Shown: positions 49,836 to 58,888 of the stretch, one piece after another
How positions within the stretch are numbered: position 1 is the first letter of the stretch
Layout of the letters: the number at the start of each line of letters is the position of its first letter
Source: Marimonas lutisalis
Lineage (GTDB): Bacteria; Pseudomonadota; Alphaproteobacteria; Rhodobacterales; Rhodobacteraceae
Direction of reading: 5' to 3'
DNA length: 64,000 nt
Assembly: GCF_005434965.1 (NCBI RefSeq)
Contig: NZ_SKCI01000004.1
Location: 248,001 to 312,000, forward strand
Program-made: the position numbers and the translations under genes
The notes under the pieces: model-generated
Told to the model about the DNA's origin: nothing
The model's database searches: none
Seen by the model: only the letters and a program-made list of their open reading frames with translations

Positions 49836-51805
49836 TCTGCTGCCACCTTGTGCGTCGTTACAGGAACCACCTTGGCGTCGCGGATCTCCAGCGTCGCCTT
49901 GATCGCGCCCTTGCGCCCGTCTTCATATGTCACTTCCGTCTCGGTGCTCACCTTATCGGACCCGTTGTAAAGCGCCTCGACAATGTCGTTGAACTTGTCG
50001 GCCACGAAGGCACGGCGCACCTTGCGGGTCCGCGTCATCTCGCCATCATCGGCATCCAGCTCCTTGTGCAGGATCACGAAGCGGTGGATCTGGCAGCCTG
50101 ACAGCATCGGATCGTCCGCCACCGAGCGGTTCACAGCCTCGACATGGGACTGGATGTTGTCCAGAACCTTCGGATGCCCGGCCAGCTCCTGGTAGGAGGC
50201 ATAGCCGATATTGTTGCGCTCGGCCCAGTTGCCCACCGCCGTCAGGTCGATGTTGATGAAGGCCACGCAATATTCCTTGCCCGCGCCAAACAGCACGGCT
50301 TCCAGGATATCGGGATAGAACTTCAGCTTGTTCTCGACATATTTGGGCGCGAACATGCTGCCATCGGCCATCTTGCCCACGTCCTTGGCCCGGTCGATGA
50401 TCCGCAGGTGGCCCGTGCCTTCCTCGAAGAAACCCGCATCGCCGGTATCGACCCAGCCTTCGGCATCCTTCGTGTCGGCGGTGCTTTCGGGGTTCTTGTA
50501 ATACTCCACGAACGTGCCCGGGCTGCGATAATAGATGCGGCCTTCGTCGTTGATCCTGATCTCGACCTCCGGGGCCGGCACGCCCACGGTATCCGCGCGC
50601 ACCTCGCCATCGGGCTGCACGGTGATGAACACCGACGCCTCGGTCTGGCCGTAAAGCTGCTTCAGGTTGATGCCCAGCGACCGGTAAAAATCGAAAATCT
50701 CCGGCCCGATCGCCTCGCCGGCGGTATAGCCCACGCGCACCCGGCTCAGGCCCAGCGTATTCTTCAGCGGGCCATAGATCATCAGGTCGTAGAACTTGTA
50801 CTTCAGCCGGTCCATGAAACCCACCGGCTTGCCGTCCAGGATATTCGGGCCCACCTTCTTGGCATGCGCCATGGCGCGGTCGAACATCCGCTTCTTGAAC
50901 TTGCCGGCATCTTCCATCCGGATCATCACGTTGGTCAGCTGGGTCTCGAACACGCGCGGCGGGGCAAAGTAATAGGTCGGCCCGATCTCGCGCAGGTCGG
51001 TCATCATCGTGTCCGCGGACTCGGGGCAGTTCACGCAGAACCCCGTCCAGTAGGCCTGCCCGATCGAGAAGATGAAATCGCCCACCCAGGCCATCGGCAG
51101 ATAGGCCAGCACCTCGTCGCCCGGCCCCAGGTGGTCGAACTCGGCCGAGTTCTTGGCCGAAACGATGATGTTGCGGTTCGACAGCACCACGCCCTTGGGC
51201 TTGCCGGTGGTGCCGGAGGTGTAGAGCATCACGCACTGGCTCTCATAGGTCAGCTTCGCGCGGCGCGCTTTCAGGTCCTCGATCCACTCGTCGCGGGCCG
51301 CCCGGCCCTGATCCTGCACATGGCTGAATTCATGCAGCGCATGGTGGTCGTATTTCCGCAGGCCGCGCGGATCGATGTAGATCATGTGCTCGAACTGGTG
51401 CAGGCGCTCCTGGATCTCGATCACCTTGTCGACCTGCTCCTGGTCCTCGACGATGGCGAAACGCGCGCCGCAATGCTCCAGCACATAGGCCATCTCTTCG
51501 GCCGCACTGTCCTGGTAGAGGGGCACCGGGATCGCGCCCACGCTCTGCGCGGCGACCATCGACCAGTAGAAATGCGGCCGGTTGCGGCCGATGATGGCGA
51601 TGAAATCACCTTCGTTGACGCCCAGGTTGATCAGCCCCAGCGCCAGCGCCTCGATCTCTTTCTCGGTCTCGGCCCAGGTCCAGCTCTGCCAGATGCCGAA
51701 TTCCTTCTCGCGATAGGCGGCCTTGTCGCCGAACTGCTTCGCGTTCCGCAGCAAAAGCGCCGGAATGGACTCAAGCCCACCGGCCGTCTCAGACGGTTGT
51801 GCCAA
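49832..51805 (-). CDS. Long-chain acyl-CoA synthetase-type AMP-dependent ligase
   Basis: A 657-residue adenylate-forming ligase, first gene of the Liv operon. It has the P-loop YTSGTTGKPKGVVLSN near residue 193, LYGQTEASVFITV, and the hinge DTGDAGFF...RIIDRAKDVGKMADGSMFAPKY in the C-terminal domain. Length and NRPHFYW near the start fit bacterial long-chain (FAA/Lcl-type) synthetases. The coupling to LivG suggests that imported acid is trapped as CoA ester. Confidence 0.93.
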   Translation of the reverse strand: MAQPSETAGGLESIPALLLRNAKQFGDKAAYREKEFGIWQSWTWAETEKEIEALALGLINLGVNEGDFIAIIGRNRPHFYWSMVAAQSVGAIPVPLYQDSAAEEMAYVLEHCGARFAIVEDQEQVDKVIEIQERLHQFEHMIYIDPRGLRKYDHHALHEFSHVQDQGRAARDEWIEDLKARRAKLTYESQCVMLYTSGTTGKPKGVVLSNRNIIVSAKNSAEFDHLGPGDEVLAYLPMAWVGDFIFSIGQAYWTGFCVNCPESADTMMTDLREIGPTYYFAPPRVFETQLTNVMIRMEDAGKFKKRMFDRAMAHAKKVGPNILDGKPVGFMDRLKYKFYDLMIYGPLKNTLGLSRVRVGYTAGEAIGPEIFDFYRSLGINLKQLYGQTEASVFITVQPDGEVRADTVGVPAPEVEIRINDEGRIYYRSPGTFVEYYKNPESTADTKDAEGWVDTGDAGFFEEGTGHLRIIDRAKDVGKMADGSMFAPKYVENKLKFYPDILEAVLFGAGKEYCVAFINIDLTAVGNWAERNNIGYASYQELAGHPKVLDNIQSHVEAVNRSVADDPMLSGCQIHRFVILHKELDADDGEMTRTRKVRRAFVADKFNDIVEALYNGSDKVSTETEVTYEDGRKGAIKATLEIRDAKVVPVTTHKVAAE

Positions 51806-52164
51806 TTCGTGTCCTCCCTCTCCCCGCTCCCCCGCGGGTGGTCCCCATTACCACGGGTGATTCTCCCGGGCCTCTAGGGTGCGCGTCTGACGCTCGCCGT
51901 CAACTTTTTCTCCAAGATTTCCGGAATCTAACGAATTGTAACAGCGGCCAGGCGCCGGAAACCCCACCGAAGCCCCCATTCCGGCATACCCCCGGGAGGG
52001 GCATTCGTCTCCACGCCATACCGGCCGGCAGGCGCTCTGGTTCATCCCTTTCATGCGTCAATACACCGAAGGAACCGGTCCGTGCCGGCTTGATTTCCCG
52101 CCCGGCGCTGATACTCAAGGTTCCAGGCAGATTTTCCGCAACATTCAGGAAAGGGCAGGCGACC
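51806..52164. other. Intergenic region upstream of the Liv operon
   Basis: About 360 bases between the divergently arranged ligase and lipoprotein genes. It must hold the Liv operon promoter; TTGACGGCGAGCG on the minus strand is a possible -35 region but no convincing -10 was seen. No gene, tandem repeat or clear operator is visible. Confidence 0.4.
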
Positions 52165-52374
52165 ATGAAAGGCAGACTCACCAGGACCATCGCGACTCTC
52201 ACCTTGTTCGCCCTGGCCGCATGCGGGCAGAACCTGCCCGAACAATCGGTGCTCGGCGCGGGGGCCGGGGTTGGCGCGGCGGTCGTGCTCAGCGGCGGCG
52301 TCGCTGCCGGCGCACTCGTCGGGGCCGCGGGCAATGTCGCGTATTGCAAAACCTATCCCGATCGGTGCCACTAA
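52165..52374 (+). CDS. Small lipoprotein, 69 aa
   Basis: A 69-residue protein with an N-terminal signal and lipobox-like TLFALAAC (Cys near residue 21), then a Gly/Ala-rich hydrophobic stretch (GAGAGVGAAVVLSGGVAAGA) and a short cysteine-containing tail (YCKTYPDRCH). Resembles the small lipoproteins with a glycine-zipper-like segment found in alphaproteobacteria. No operon partner. Function unknown. Confidence 0.65.
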   Translation: MKGRLTRTIATLTLFALAACGQNLPEQSVLGAGAGVGAAVVLSGGVAAGALVGAAGNVAYCKTYPDRCH

Positions 52375-52480
52375 CCGCGCGCCACATGCCGACCGCATGA
52401 CCGGGTGACGCGCCTTCGCGCATCACGCGGGCCCTTCCCACAATGGCCCCTTTGCGCTACCTCCCTGCCCAGGAGGCCCC

Positions 52481-54403
52481 ATGCAGGAGCGCAGTACCGA
52501 CACCCACGCCATGACCATGGCCGGGCTGAACCTCATTCAGCAGGCGCTCTCGATCTATGACCGCGAGTTGCGCCTTGTCGTGTCGAATGCGCAGTTCCGC
52601 GACATGTTCGAACTGCCCGCGCAGCTCACCACGCCCGGCGCCTCCTTCTCGGAAACCATCCGCTATCTCGCCACCCGTGGCGAATACGGGCCGATCGACG
52701 ATATCGACCGCTTCGTCGCCACCCGGGTCGAACAGGCCCGCGCCTTCGAGCCGCATTACATGGAACGCCCGCGCGCCAATGGCCGCTGGATCTCGGTCGA
52801 AGGCTCCCCCCTGCCCGAAGGCGGCTGGGTCGCGGTCTATACCGACATCACCGCCCCCAAACGCGCCGAGCAGCTCCTGCGCGCCCGCTCCGAAGAGCTG
52901 TCTGATCAGCTCCTTTCCCATGCCGAGGAACTCTCCGCCGCCAACCGCGAACTCGCCGCCACCGTCACCGCGCTCGAAGAGGCCAAGCGCCAGATCACCG
53001 AGGCCGAGGCGCGCACCCGACTGACCGCCGAGATGATGCCCGCGCATATCGCTCATGTCGGCTCCGACCGGCGCTATACCTATTCCAACAGGCGGCTGAC
53101 CTCTGTGATGCCCGGCAGCCAGACCGACATCATCGGCAAACACGCCGCCGATGTGCTCGGCCCGCAGCCCTGGTCGGTCATCGGCCCCCAGCTCGACCGC
53201 GCCTTCGCCGGTCAGCCCGCGGTATTCGAATTCAACCATGACCCGTCCTCTCGCCGCATCCGCGTGGCGCTCACCCCGGACGAAAGCACTGGCGGCGTCT
53301 ACATCCTGTCAATGGACATCACCGAGGAAACCCAGACCCGCGCCGCGCTCCAGCAGACCCGCCGCCGCGAAATGGCGGCGCAACTCACCTCGGGGCTGGC
53401 GCATGATTTCTCCAACCTCCTGACAATCATCCTCGGCATGCAGTCGCGGCTGCAGCGCATGGATCTGCCCGATGTCGCCGACGAGCTGATCGCCGCCACG
53501 CTATCGGCCGCGCGCCGTGGCGGCTCTCTTCTCAATCGCATCGCCGATGTCACCGGCGCGCGCGAAGTGAACCCCCGCCCCACCGACCTGCCCGCCTTCC
53601 TGCGCGACTTCGAAACGCTCGCCGGCTCCACCCTGCCGGCCGGCATCACGCTCGAAATCAACAACCTCATCGCCCATGAGGCGATCATGCTCGATGCCGG
53701 CATGCTGCAGGACAGCCTTCTGAACCTCGTGCTCAACGCCCGAGATGCCTGCGGCGCGGCCGGCGGGCGCATTACCCTTACCGCCCGCACGGTCCAGAAC
53801 ACCTGGGCCGAATTCTCGGTGTGCGATACCGGCCCCGGGTTCAGCGCCGATGCCCTTGCCCACGGGTTCGAGCCCTTCTTCACCACCAAGGGCGGCGAAG
53901 GCTCGGGCCTCGGCCTCGCCATGGTCTACGACATGACGAAACTCGCCGGCGGCCGGGCAACGCTGTCGAACTGCGACACCGGTGGACAGGTCGCCCTGCG
54001 CCTGCCGCTCCGGCCGGCCCCCGCCGCGATGGCGCCCGGCCTCGTGCTCCTGGTCGAGGACAGCCCCGACCTGCGCGCCTCGGTGCGCGACATGCTCACC
54101 GGCGCCGGCCACACCGTGATCGAGGCCGCCTCGGTCGACGAAGCCCTCGCGCTCGCCGCCCAGATCCCCGACATTTCGCTCATCCTCAGCGACATCTCGC
54201 TCGAAGGCGACGCCACGGGCGTCGATCTCATCGACCGCCTGCCCGACCCGCACCCGCCCTGCTTCCTGATGACATCCCTGCCCGCCTCCCACCCGCTGCA
54301 CCAGGCCGCGCTCTCCCGCGCGCCGGTTCTGGCCAAGCCCTTCTCCGACCAGGCTCTGACCGGCTTTCTTTCCAACCAGGCCCTTGCCACTTCATCTTGC
54401 TGA
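52481..54403 (+). CDS. PAS-containing hybrid sensor histidine kinase
   Basis: A 640-residue cytoplasmic kinase without membrane segments. Order: a PAS-7-like domain (residues about 12-130, ALSIYDRELRLVVSNAQFRD), a coiled coil (about 130-185), a second PAS (about 190-285), a HisKA-like helix with LAHDFSNLLTIILGMQSRL (phospho-His near 308), an ATPase domain (LLNLVLNARDACG, GLGLAMVYDM) and a C-terminal receiver (LVLLVEDSPDLRASVRD, Asp near 570 in ILSDISL). The stop codon and last residues ATSSC lie inside a family D repeat. The response regulator follows 66 bases later. Confidence 0.9.
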   Translation: MQERSTDTHAMTMAGLNLIQQALSIYDRELRLVVSNAQFRDMFELPAQLTTPGASFSETIRYLATRGEYGPIDDIDRFVATRVEQARAFEPHYMERPRANGRWISVEGSPLPEGGWVAVYTDITAPKRAEQLLRARSEELSDQLLSHAEELSAANRELAATVTALEEAKRQITEAEARTRLTAEMMPAHIAHVGSDRRYTYSNRRLTSVMPGSQTDIIGKHAADVLGPQPWSVIGPQLDRAFAGQPAVFEFNHDPSSRRIRVALTPDESTGGVYILSMDITEETQTRAALQQTRRREMAAQLTSGLAHDFSNLLTIILGMQSRLQRMDLPDVADELIAATLSAARRGGSLLNRIADVTGAREVNPRPTDLPAFLRDFETLAGSTLPAGITLEINNLIAHEAIMLDAGMLQDSLLNLVLNARDACGAAGGRITLTARTVQNTWAEFSVCDTGPGFSADALAHGFEPFFTTKGGEGSGLGLAMVYDMTKLAGGRATLSNCDTGGQVALRLPLRPAPAAMAPGLVLLVEDSPDLRASVRDMLTGAGHTVIEAASVDEALALAAQIPDISLILSDISLEGDATGVDLIDRLPDPHPPCFLMTSLPASHPLHQAALSRAPVLAKPFSDQALTGFLSNQALATSSC

Positions 54404-54440
54404 AAATATCCCGGGGAGCGCGAGGGGCAGCGCCCCTCGC
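54390..54440 (+). repeat. Intergenic hairpin repeat, family D copy 2
   Basis: CTTCATCTTGCTGAAAATAT then CCCGGGG and the hairpin GCGAGGGGC-AGC-GCCCCTCGC (54420-54440). The first 14 bases belong to the kinase gene and supply its stop codon, so this copy overlaps coding sequence. Confidence 0.75.
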
Positions 54441-54469
54441 TTGCCCGGCCTGCGCGAGGACACCAGACC

Positions 54470-55174
54470 ATGACAGACGCCCCCCTCGTCACCATCCTCG
54501 ACGACGAACCCGCGATCCGCACCATGCTGTCGGACGCGCTCGAAGAGGCGGGCTTCCGCACCATGGGCTTTGCCCGCGCGACCGAGTTCGAGGCCGCGCT
54601 GAAGACCACCACGCCCGATGTCTGCCTCGTCGACCTGTCGCTGCCCGACCGCGATGGCCTGTCACTCGTGCATCGCCTGGCGCTCGAACAGGGCGCCATC
54701 GTCATCATCATCTCCGGCCGCGCCCAGGTGCAGGACCGCGTCACCGGACTCGAACTGGGGGCCGATGACTATATCATCAAACCCTTCGACCCGGCCGAGG
54801 TCGTCGCCCGCATCCGCGCCCGCCTGCGCAAACCGGGCCCCACCGCGCAAACCGGCGATACCGCCCGCTTCAACGGCTGGACCGCGTATTTCGATCGCTA
54901 CATCCTCACCGACAGCGACGGCGCCGAAACCCCCTTCTCCCATGCCGAGGGCGAGGTGCTGCGCCTCTTTCTCGAACGGCCCAAGCGGCTGATCTCCCGC
55001 GCGATGATGCAGGAAAGCCTCGGCGGGGCTGCCGGAGAAAGCTTCGACCGCGCAATGGACGTGCGCATTTCGCGCCTGCGTACCAAGCTGCGCGAAGACC
55101 CGAAAAACCCCCGCCTGATCAAAACCATATACGGCGCCGGCTACATCTTCCTAGGCGATGTCAGCTGGGGCTGA
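54470..55174 (+). CDS. OmpR-family response regulator
   Basis: A 234-residue regulator: receiver domain with TILDDEPAIRTML and phospho-acceptor Asp54 in CLVDLSLPDRDG, Thr/Ser and Lys in ISGRAQVQDR and YIIKPFDP; then a winged-helix DNA-binding domain with RAMDVRISRLRTKLREDPKN and IKTIYGAGYIF. Clearly the partner of the preceding hybrid kinase, with which it is tandemly placed. Targets unknown. Confidence 0.93.
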   Translation: MTDAPLVTILDDEPAIRTMLSDALEEAGFRTMGFARATEFEAALKTTTPDVCLVDLSLPDRDGLSLVHRLALEQGAIVIIISGRAQVQDRVTGLELGADDYIIKPFDPAEVVARIRARLRKPGPTAQTGDTARFNGWTAYFDRYILTDSDGAETPFSHAEGEVLRLFLERPKRLISRAMMQESLGGAAGESFDRAMDVRISRLRTKLREDPKNPRLIKTIYGAGYIFLGDVSWG

Positions 55175-55336
55175 CCCGGGCGTCGGACAATCTATATCTA
55201 GGCGCCACACCCCGCTTTGCACATAAATGTAGCGGATTCGTAAAATTTGAGGTATTCTTCCGGTCAACGAGAAAGGCCCAACCTTTCCGCGGGCGCGGCG
55301 TCAGAACCGCTACCTGGCACAGGGAGGGACCGACGC

Positions 55337-55735
55337 GTGACCCAACTCGAAACCTATACCATCCTCGCCGCGCTATGGCTGGCGGTGGCGTGGCTTCCCT
55401 ACATTCTCGATCGGATCATGGTGCGCGGCCTCTTCGGCGCGATGGCCAATTACGATCCCAACGCAACGCCTCAAAGCGGCTGGGCCCAGCGCGCGATGCG
55501 CGCCCACAAGGTCGCGGTCGAGGCTTTCACGGCCTTCGCCCCGCTCGCGGTCATGGCCATGCTCCTTGCGCCCGACGATACCTATCCGGGCCTGCTGGCG
55601 ATGACATGGTTCTACGCCATGATCGCCCATTACGTGATCTACTGCCTCGGCATCCCGGTGCTGCGCACGCTGGTCTTCACGCTGGCGGTCGCATCCACCG
55701 TGGCGCTCGCGCTCAGGCTCCTGGGCGTGATCTAG
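55337..55735 (+). CDS. MAPEG-family membrane protein
   Basis: A 132-residue four-helix membrane protein. MAPEG features: the first segment YTILAALWLAVAWLPYILDR, then RAMRAHKVAVEAFTAFAPLA (the conserved RAxRAHxNxxE motif, here with Val-Ala in place of the Asn) and a final helix. GTG at 55337 is the chosen start because AGGGAGGG lies upstream; an ATG at 55247 is possible. The family includes glutathione transferases and peroxidases, but activity cannot be inferred here. Confidence 0.82.
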   Translation: MTQLETYTILAALWLAVAWLPYILDRIMVRGLFGAMANYDPNATPQSGWAQRAMRAHKVAVEAFTAFAPLAVMAMLLAPDDTYPGLLAMTWFYAMIAHYVIYCLGIPVLRTLVFTLAVASTVALALRLLGVI

Positions 55736-55795
55736 GCGTCCCGGGTCTCCCAAGGTCCGGCCCACCGCTCCCCGGGCCGGACGCTGCCGGTGCGG

Positions 55796-56998
55796 TCAGC
55801 TTTGCAGCCGCTCGACCGCACCGGCCAGAACCTTCAGACCCGCCACAAGGTCGCGCTCGTCCGTGTCTTCCTCGAACGCGTGGCTGATCCCGTCGATCGA
55901 CGGCACAAACAGCATCGCCACCGGCATGTGCACCGCCACGTTGGTCGCGTCATGCAACGCGCCCGACGGCATGCTGCGCCAGTTGCCCGGCGCCACCTCC
56001 TCGGCCGCCGCCTCCAGCGCCCCGCGCAGCCGCGCATCCATCGCCACCGGCTCCAGCCCCAGCATCGGACCATAGCTCAGCTCCAGCCCGCGCCGATCGG
56101 CCACCTCGGCGGCCGTCTCGCGGATGATCTCCTCCATCCGCGCCAGGCGGTCGGCCTCGCCGTCGCGCCACTGCATGCTGAACACCGCCCGCCCCGGCAC
56201 GATCGAATGCGCATCGGGATGCAGGCTGACGTGGCCGATGGTCCAGACGGTGCTCGGCGTCACCACGTTGCGGAACCGCTCGTTGATCAAGCTGTTGAAT
56301 TCGGCAAGCCCCTGGAACGCATCGCGGCGCAGGTGCATCGGCGTGGTGCCCGCGTGGTTCTGCTGGCCCTCCAGCGTGATGCGCATGTCGCGGATGCCCA
56401 CGATGCTCTCCACCACGCCCACGGCCTCGCCCGCCTGGTCCAGCCACGGGCCCTGCTCGATATGCATCTCGATGAACCCGGTGAACTGCTTTGGGTCCAC
56501 GAAATCGCCGGCCAGGTGGGCCATGCGCGCCCGCGCCTCGGCGAATGTCTCACCCTCCCGGTCGGTCAACTCGTCCGCCACCTCCAGGCTCAGCTTGCCG
56601 GACCACACGGTGCTGCCCGTGGTCACGCCAAAACGCCCTTCCTCATCCTCGAACGACACCACCGAGACCGGCGGCCCGCCCGCCTCTCGGCTGGCCCGCG
56701 CCACCTCCAGCGCCGCCATCACGCCCAGCGCACCATCCAGCCACCCGCCCTCGGGCTGGCTGTCCGTATGCGATCCCATCAGCAATGATGGCCCCTCGGC
56801 CAGCCCAAAGAGGCTGCCGACGGGATCGAAATGCGGTCGCAGCCCCGCCGCCTCCATGCGGCCCGCCAGCCACTGCCGCGCGGCAATATCCGCCTCCGAA
56901 TAGGCCGGCCGCACCACGCCCTTGCCAATGCCGCTCGCCCCGAAACGGCGCAACTCGTGCAACTCGGCCAGGAATCTCTCGGGGTTCACGGGAATCAT
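55796..56998 (-). CDS. M20-family amidase (allantoate/N-carbamoyl amino acid hydrolase type)
   Basis: A 400-residue dizinc hydrolase: metal-binding blocks [20 protein letters not shown] near residues 75-94, [10 protein letters not shown] near 115-125 and [12 protein letters not shown] near 175-190, plus [17 protein letters not shown] and a C-terminal [11 protein letters not shown]. This set is the signature of allantoate amidohydrolase and N-carbamoyl-L-amino-acid hydrolase; which one cannot be told from sequence. Monocistronic. Confidence 0.88.
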   Translation of the reverse strand: MIPVNPERFLAELHELRRFGASGIGKGVVRPAYSEADIAARQWLAGRMEAAGLRPHFDPVGSLFGLAEGPSLLMGSHTDSQPEGGWLDGALGVMAALEVARASREAGGPPVSVVSFEDEEGRFGVTTGSTVWSGKLSLEVADELTDREGETFAEARARMAHLAGDFVDPKQFTGFIEMHIEQGPWLDQAGEAVGVVESIVGIRDMRITLEGQQNHAGTTPMHLRRDAFQGLAEFNSLINERFRNVVTPSTVWTIGHVSLHPDAHSIVPGRAVFSMQWRDGEADRLARMEEIIRETAAEVADRRGLELSYGPMLGLEPVAMDARLRGALEAAAEEVAPGNWRSMPSGALHDATNVAVHMPVAMLFVPSIDGISHAFEEDTDERDLVAGLKVLAGAVERLQS

Positions 56999-57077
56999 GT
57001 CAGGGCCCTCCTTTTGCGCAACGCATACGCCGCCGGGCGTCGGCGGTCAATTTATCATGATAAATAAAGTCACCTGG

Positions 57078-58001
57078 TCAGGCCACCTGCCCATAGATGT
57101 TTTCGCGGTGGTATTTCAAATAGGCTGGGTGCGGATGATGCCGCGGGTTCTCGGGCAGGTGCAGTTTGCCCGTCGGCGAAATCAGCCTCTGGCGCACCTC
57201 CGAAGACACCTTGTTTTCCGATACCAGTATCTCGTGATGCGGTCCGACACCGATAAGCCCCCGGTCGAACATCCAGTGCAGTGTGCCCGACAGGGCCAGC
57301 CCGTTGATCACGATATCGGGCCCCTGCGCACTTACCGGTCGGATATGCGCGGCCTGCACCTCGGCCCGGCCTCCGCCATTTCGAAGGTCCAGCCCGGAAA
57401 TCGCACACCGCCCCTTGTAGGCCGCCTTGACCTGCCGCGCGAATGACTCGTCCCGCACGGCCCGCGACATCAGCACGCGCTCGCGCAGGTCGACAAGCTC
57501 CGGATGCGCAAAGCCCGCCGCCTCTTCGGCAAAGCCGTCAGTCCCGGCCACGTCCGCCCCCGCATCGCGCGGCAGGGCGTCAGGGCCCTCCAGCGGCCGC
57601 AGCCCCGCGGACACGATCGACGTGAACTCGGCAAAGCTCAACCTGCGCACGGCCGACACGCTGGCGCCACCCGATATCGCGCGCCCACCCTGTCCACGCA
57701 GCGACCGCTCATAGGCCACCCCCATCGGATCATTGCGCTCGACGACCCGTTCGAACTGCCACAGGGTTCCCTGGTCCAGCCAGGCAAAGAAATGGTCGGC
57801 CAGGTCGGGGTCCGGCGTCACCGAAGACAGCTTTTGCACCGCGACATAGCCCAACGCACTGGCCTTGCCTTCGTAAAACACCACCCAGTCGCCCACGCAT
57901 TCCTCGACAAAGCCCAGGTATCGCTTCGGGAAATGATACGCCACGCCCGGCATATCCTTGTAAATCGAAGCCGGGTTCTGGATGAAAACCGCATTCGCCA
58001 T
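57078..58001 (-). CDS. HNH endonuclease with N-terminal PUA/EVE-like domain
   Basis: A 307-residue protein. The C-terminal third has an HNH nuclease: AISGLDL, AAHIRPVSAQGPDIVINGLA with His near 219 and Asn about 12 residues later, then GTLHWMFDRGLI with the last His. The N-terminal ~120 residues (DMPGVAYHFPKRYLGFVE, GDWVVFYEGKASALGYVAVQ, TPDPDLADHFFAWL) resemble PUA-superfamily readers such as EVE. EVE- or SRA-like domains fused to HNH act as modification-dependent restriction enzymes. Start 58001 is used because the upstream extension would translate a family D repeat. No methyltransferase adjoins. Confidence 0.75.
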   Translation of the reverse strand: MANAVFIQNPASIYKDMPGVAYHFPKRYLGFVEECVGDWVVFYEGKASALGYVAVQKLSSVTPDPDLADHFFAWLDQGTLWQFERVVERNDPMGVAYERSLRGQGGRAISGGASVSAVRRLSFAEFTSIVSAGLRPLEGPDALPRDAGADVAGTDGFAEEAAGFAHPELVDLRERVLMSRAVRDESFARQVKAAYKGRCAISGLDLRNGGGRAEVQAAHIRPVSAQGPDIVINGLALSGTLHWMFDRGLIGVGPHHEILVSENKVSSEVRQRLISPTGKLHLPENPRHHPHPAYLKYHRENIYGQVA

Positions 58002-58057
58002 TGGGGAATGAAACGCGTATTGGCCGCAACGATCAAGAGTTGCCCCGCACCTGCACC

Positions 58058-58104
58058 CTTCATCTTGCTCCAAATATCCCGGGGGTGTGGGGGCTGGCCC
58101 CCAC
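58058..58104 (+). repeat. Intergenic hairpin repeat, family D copy 3
   Basis: CTTCATCTTGCTCCAAATAT then CCCGGGGG and the hairpin GTGGGGGC-TG-GCCCCCAC (58087-58104). Lies in the divergent gap between the HNH gene and the histidine phosphatase gene. Confidence 0.75.
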
Positions 58105-58206
58105 CCGGCCCCGCGGCGCGAAACACCGCGTCCCTGGCGCGCCACCCTTTCAACCCGGGCCAAGCTGGCCTAAAGCAGGGCGCGACAGTTACGGATCAAG
58201 ACGCCC

Positions 58207-58866
58207 ATGCCCCACATCACCCTCGTGCGCCACGGACAGGCCAACTCGCAGGCCCGCGACGAAACCGGATATGACAAGCTCTCAGATCTCGGCCACCAGC
58301 AGGCCCGCTGGCTGGGCGAGCATTTCCAGACCACGGGCGAGCGTTTCTCCCGCGTCTATGCCGGCACCCTGCGCCGCCAGATCGAAACCGCCCGTTCCAT
58401 GGGCGCCGAGGCCCATGCCCCCCTCGTTACCGATCCGCGCCTCAATGAACTCAGCTATTTCACCATGGCCCGCCTGATGCAGGAGCAGCACGGCCTGCCC
58501 CTGCCCACCACCCGCAAAGGCTATGTCACGCACCTGCCGCAGGTCTTCGGCGCCTGGGAGCGCGATGAAATCGCCGACGCCCCCGAAAGCTATGCCGATT
58601 TCACCGCCCGCATCGACACCCTGATCGACGAAATCGCCGCCTCGCACGGCCGCGCGCTCCTGGTCACCTCGGGGGGCGTCATCGCCACCATCGTGCGCCG
58701 CATCCTGGGGCTTGATGTGCAGGCCTGGGCGCATATCGCGCTCACCATCATGAACAGCTCGGTCCACCGTCTGCACGTGCTGCACGGCTACCCGACGCTT
58801 GCGCATTTCAACGCCATCCCCCACCTTGAGCACCGCGAGCGCCAGTACGCCCAAACCCATCTCTGA
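58207..58866 (+). CDS. Histidine phosphatase family protein
   Basis: A 219-residue phosphoglycerate-mutase-like phosphatase. The catalytic motif LVRHGQANS places His9 near the N-terminus, GTLRRQIETAR supplies the second Arg, LNELSY follows and SGGVIATIVRRIL carries the later His-equivalent block, here with Ser-Gly-Gly-Val in place of the usual His. The missing second catalytic His is worth noting. It starts the run with the two saccharopine dehydrogenase genes (22-base gap). Confidence 0.85.
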   Translation: MPHITLVRHGQANSQARDETGYDKLSDLGHQQARWLGEHFQTTGERFSRVYAGTLRRQIETARSMGAEAHAPLVTDPRLNELSYFTMARLMQEQHGLPLPTTRKGYVTHLPQVFGAWERDEIADAPESYADFTARIDTLIDEIAASHGRALLVTSGGVIATIVRRILGLDVQAWAHIALTIMNSSVHRLHVLHGYPTLAHFNAIPHLEHRERQYAQTHL

Positions 58867-58888
58867 CCCGCCGGAAGGAACCAAGCCC

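Noticed and set aside
57078..58163. Longer form of the HNH nuclease starting at 58163
   Set aside because: The added residues translate repeat family D copy 3 and are not part of a domain; ATG at 58001 is better.
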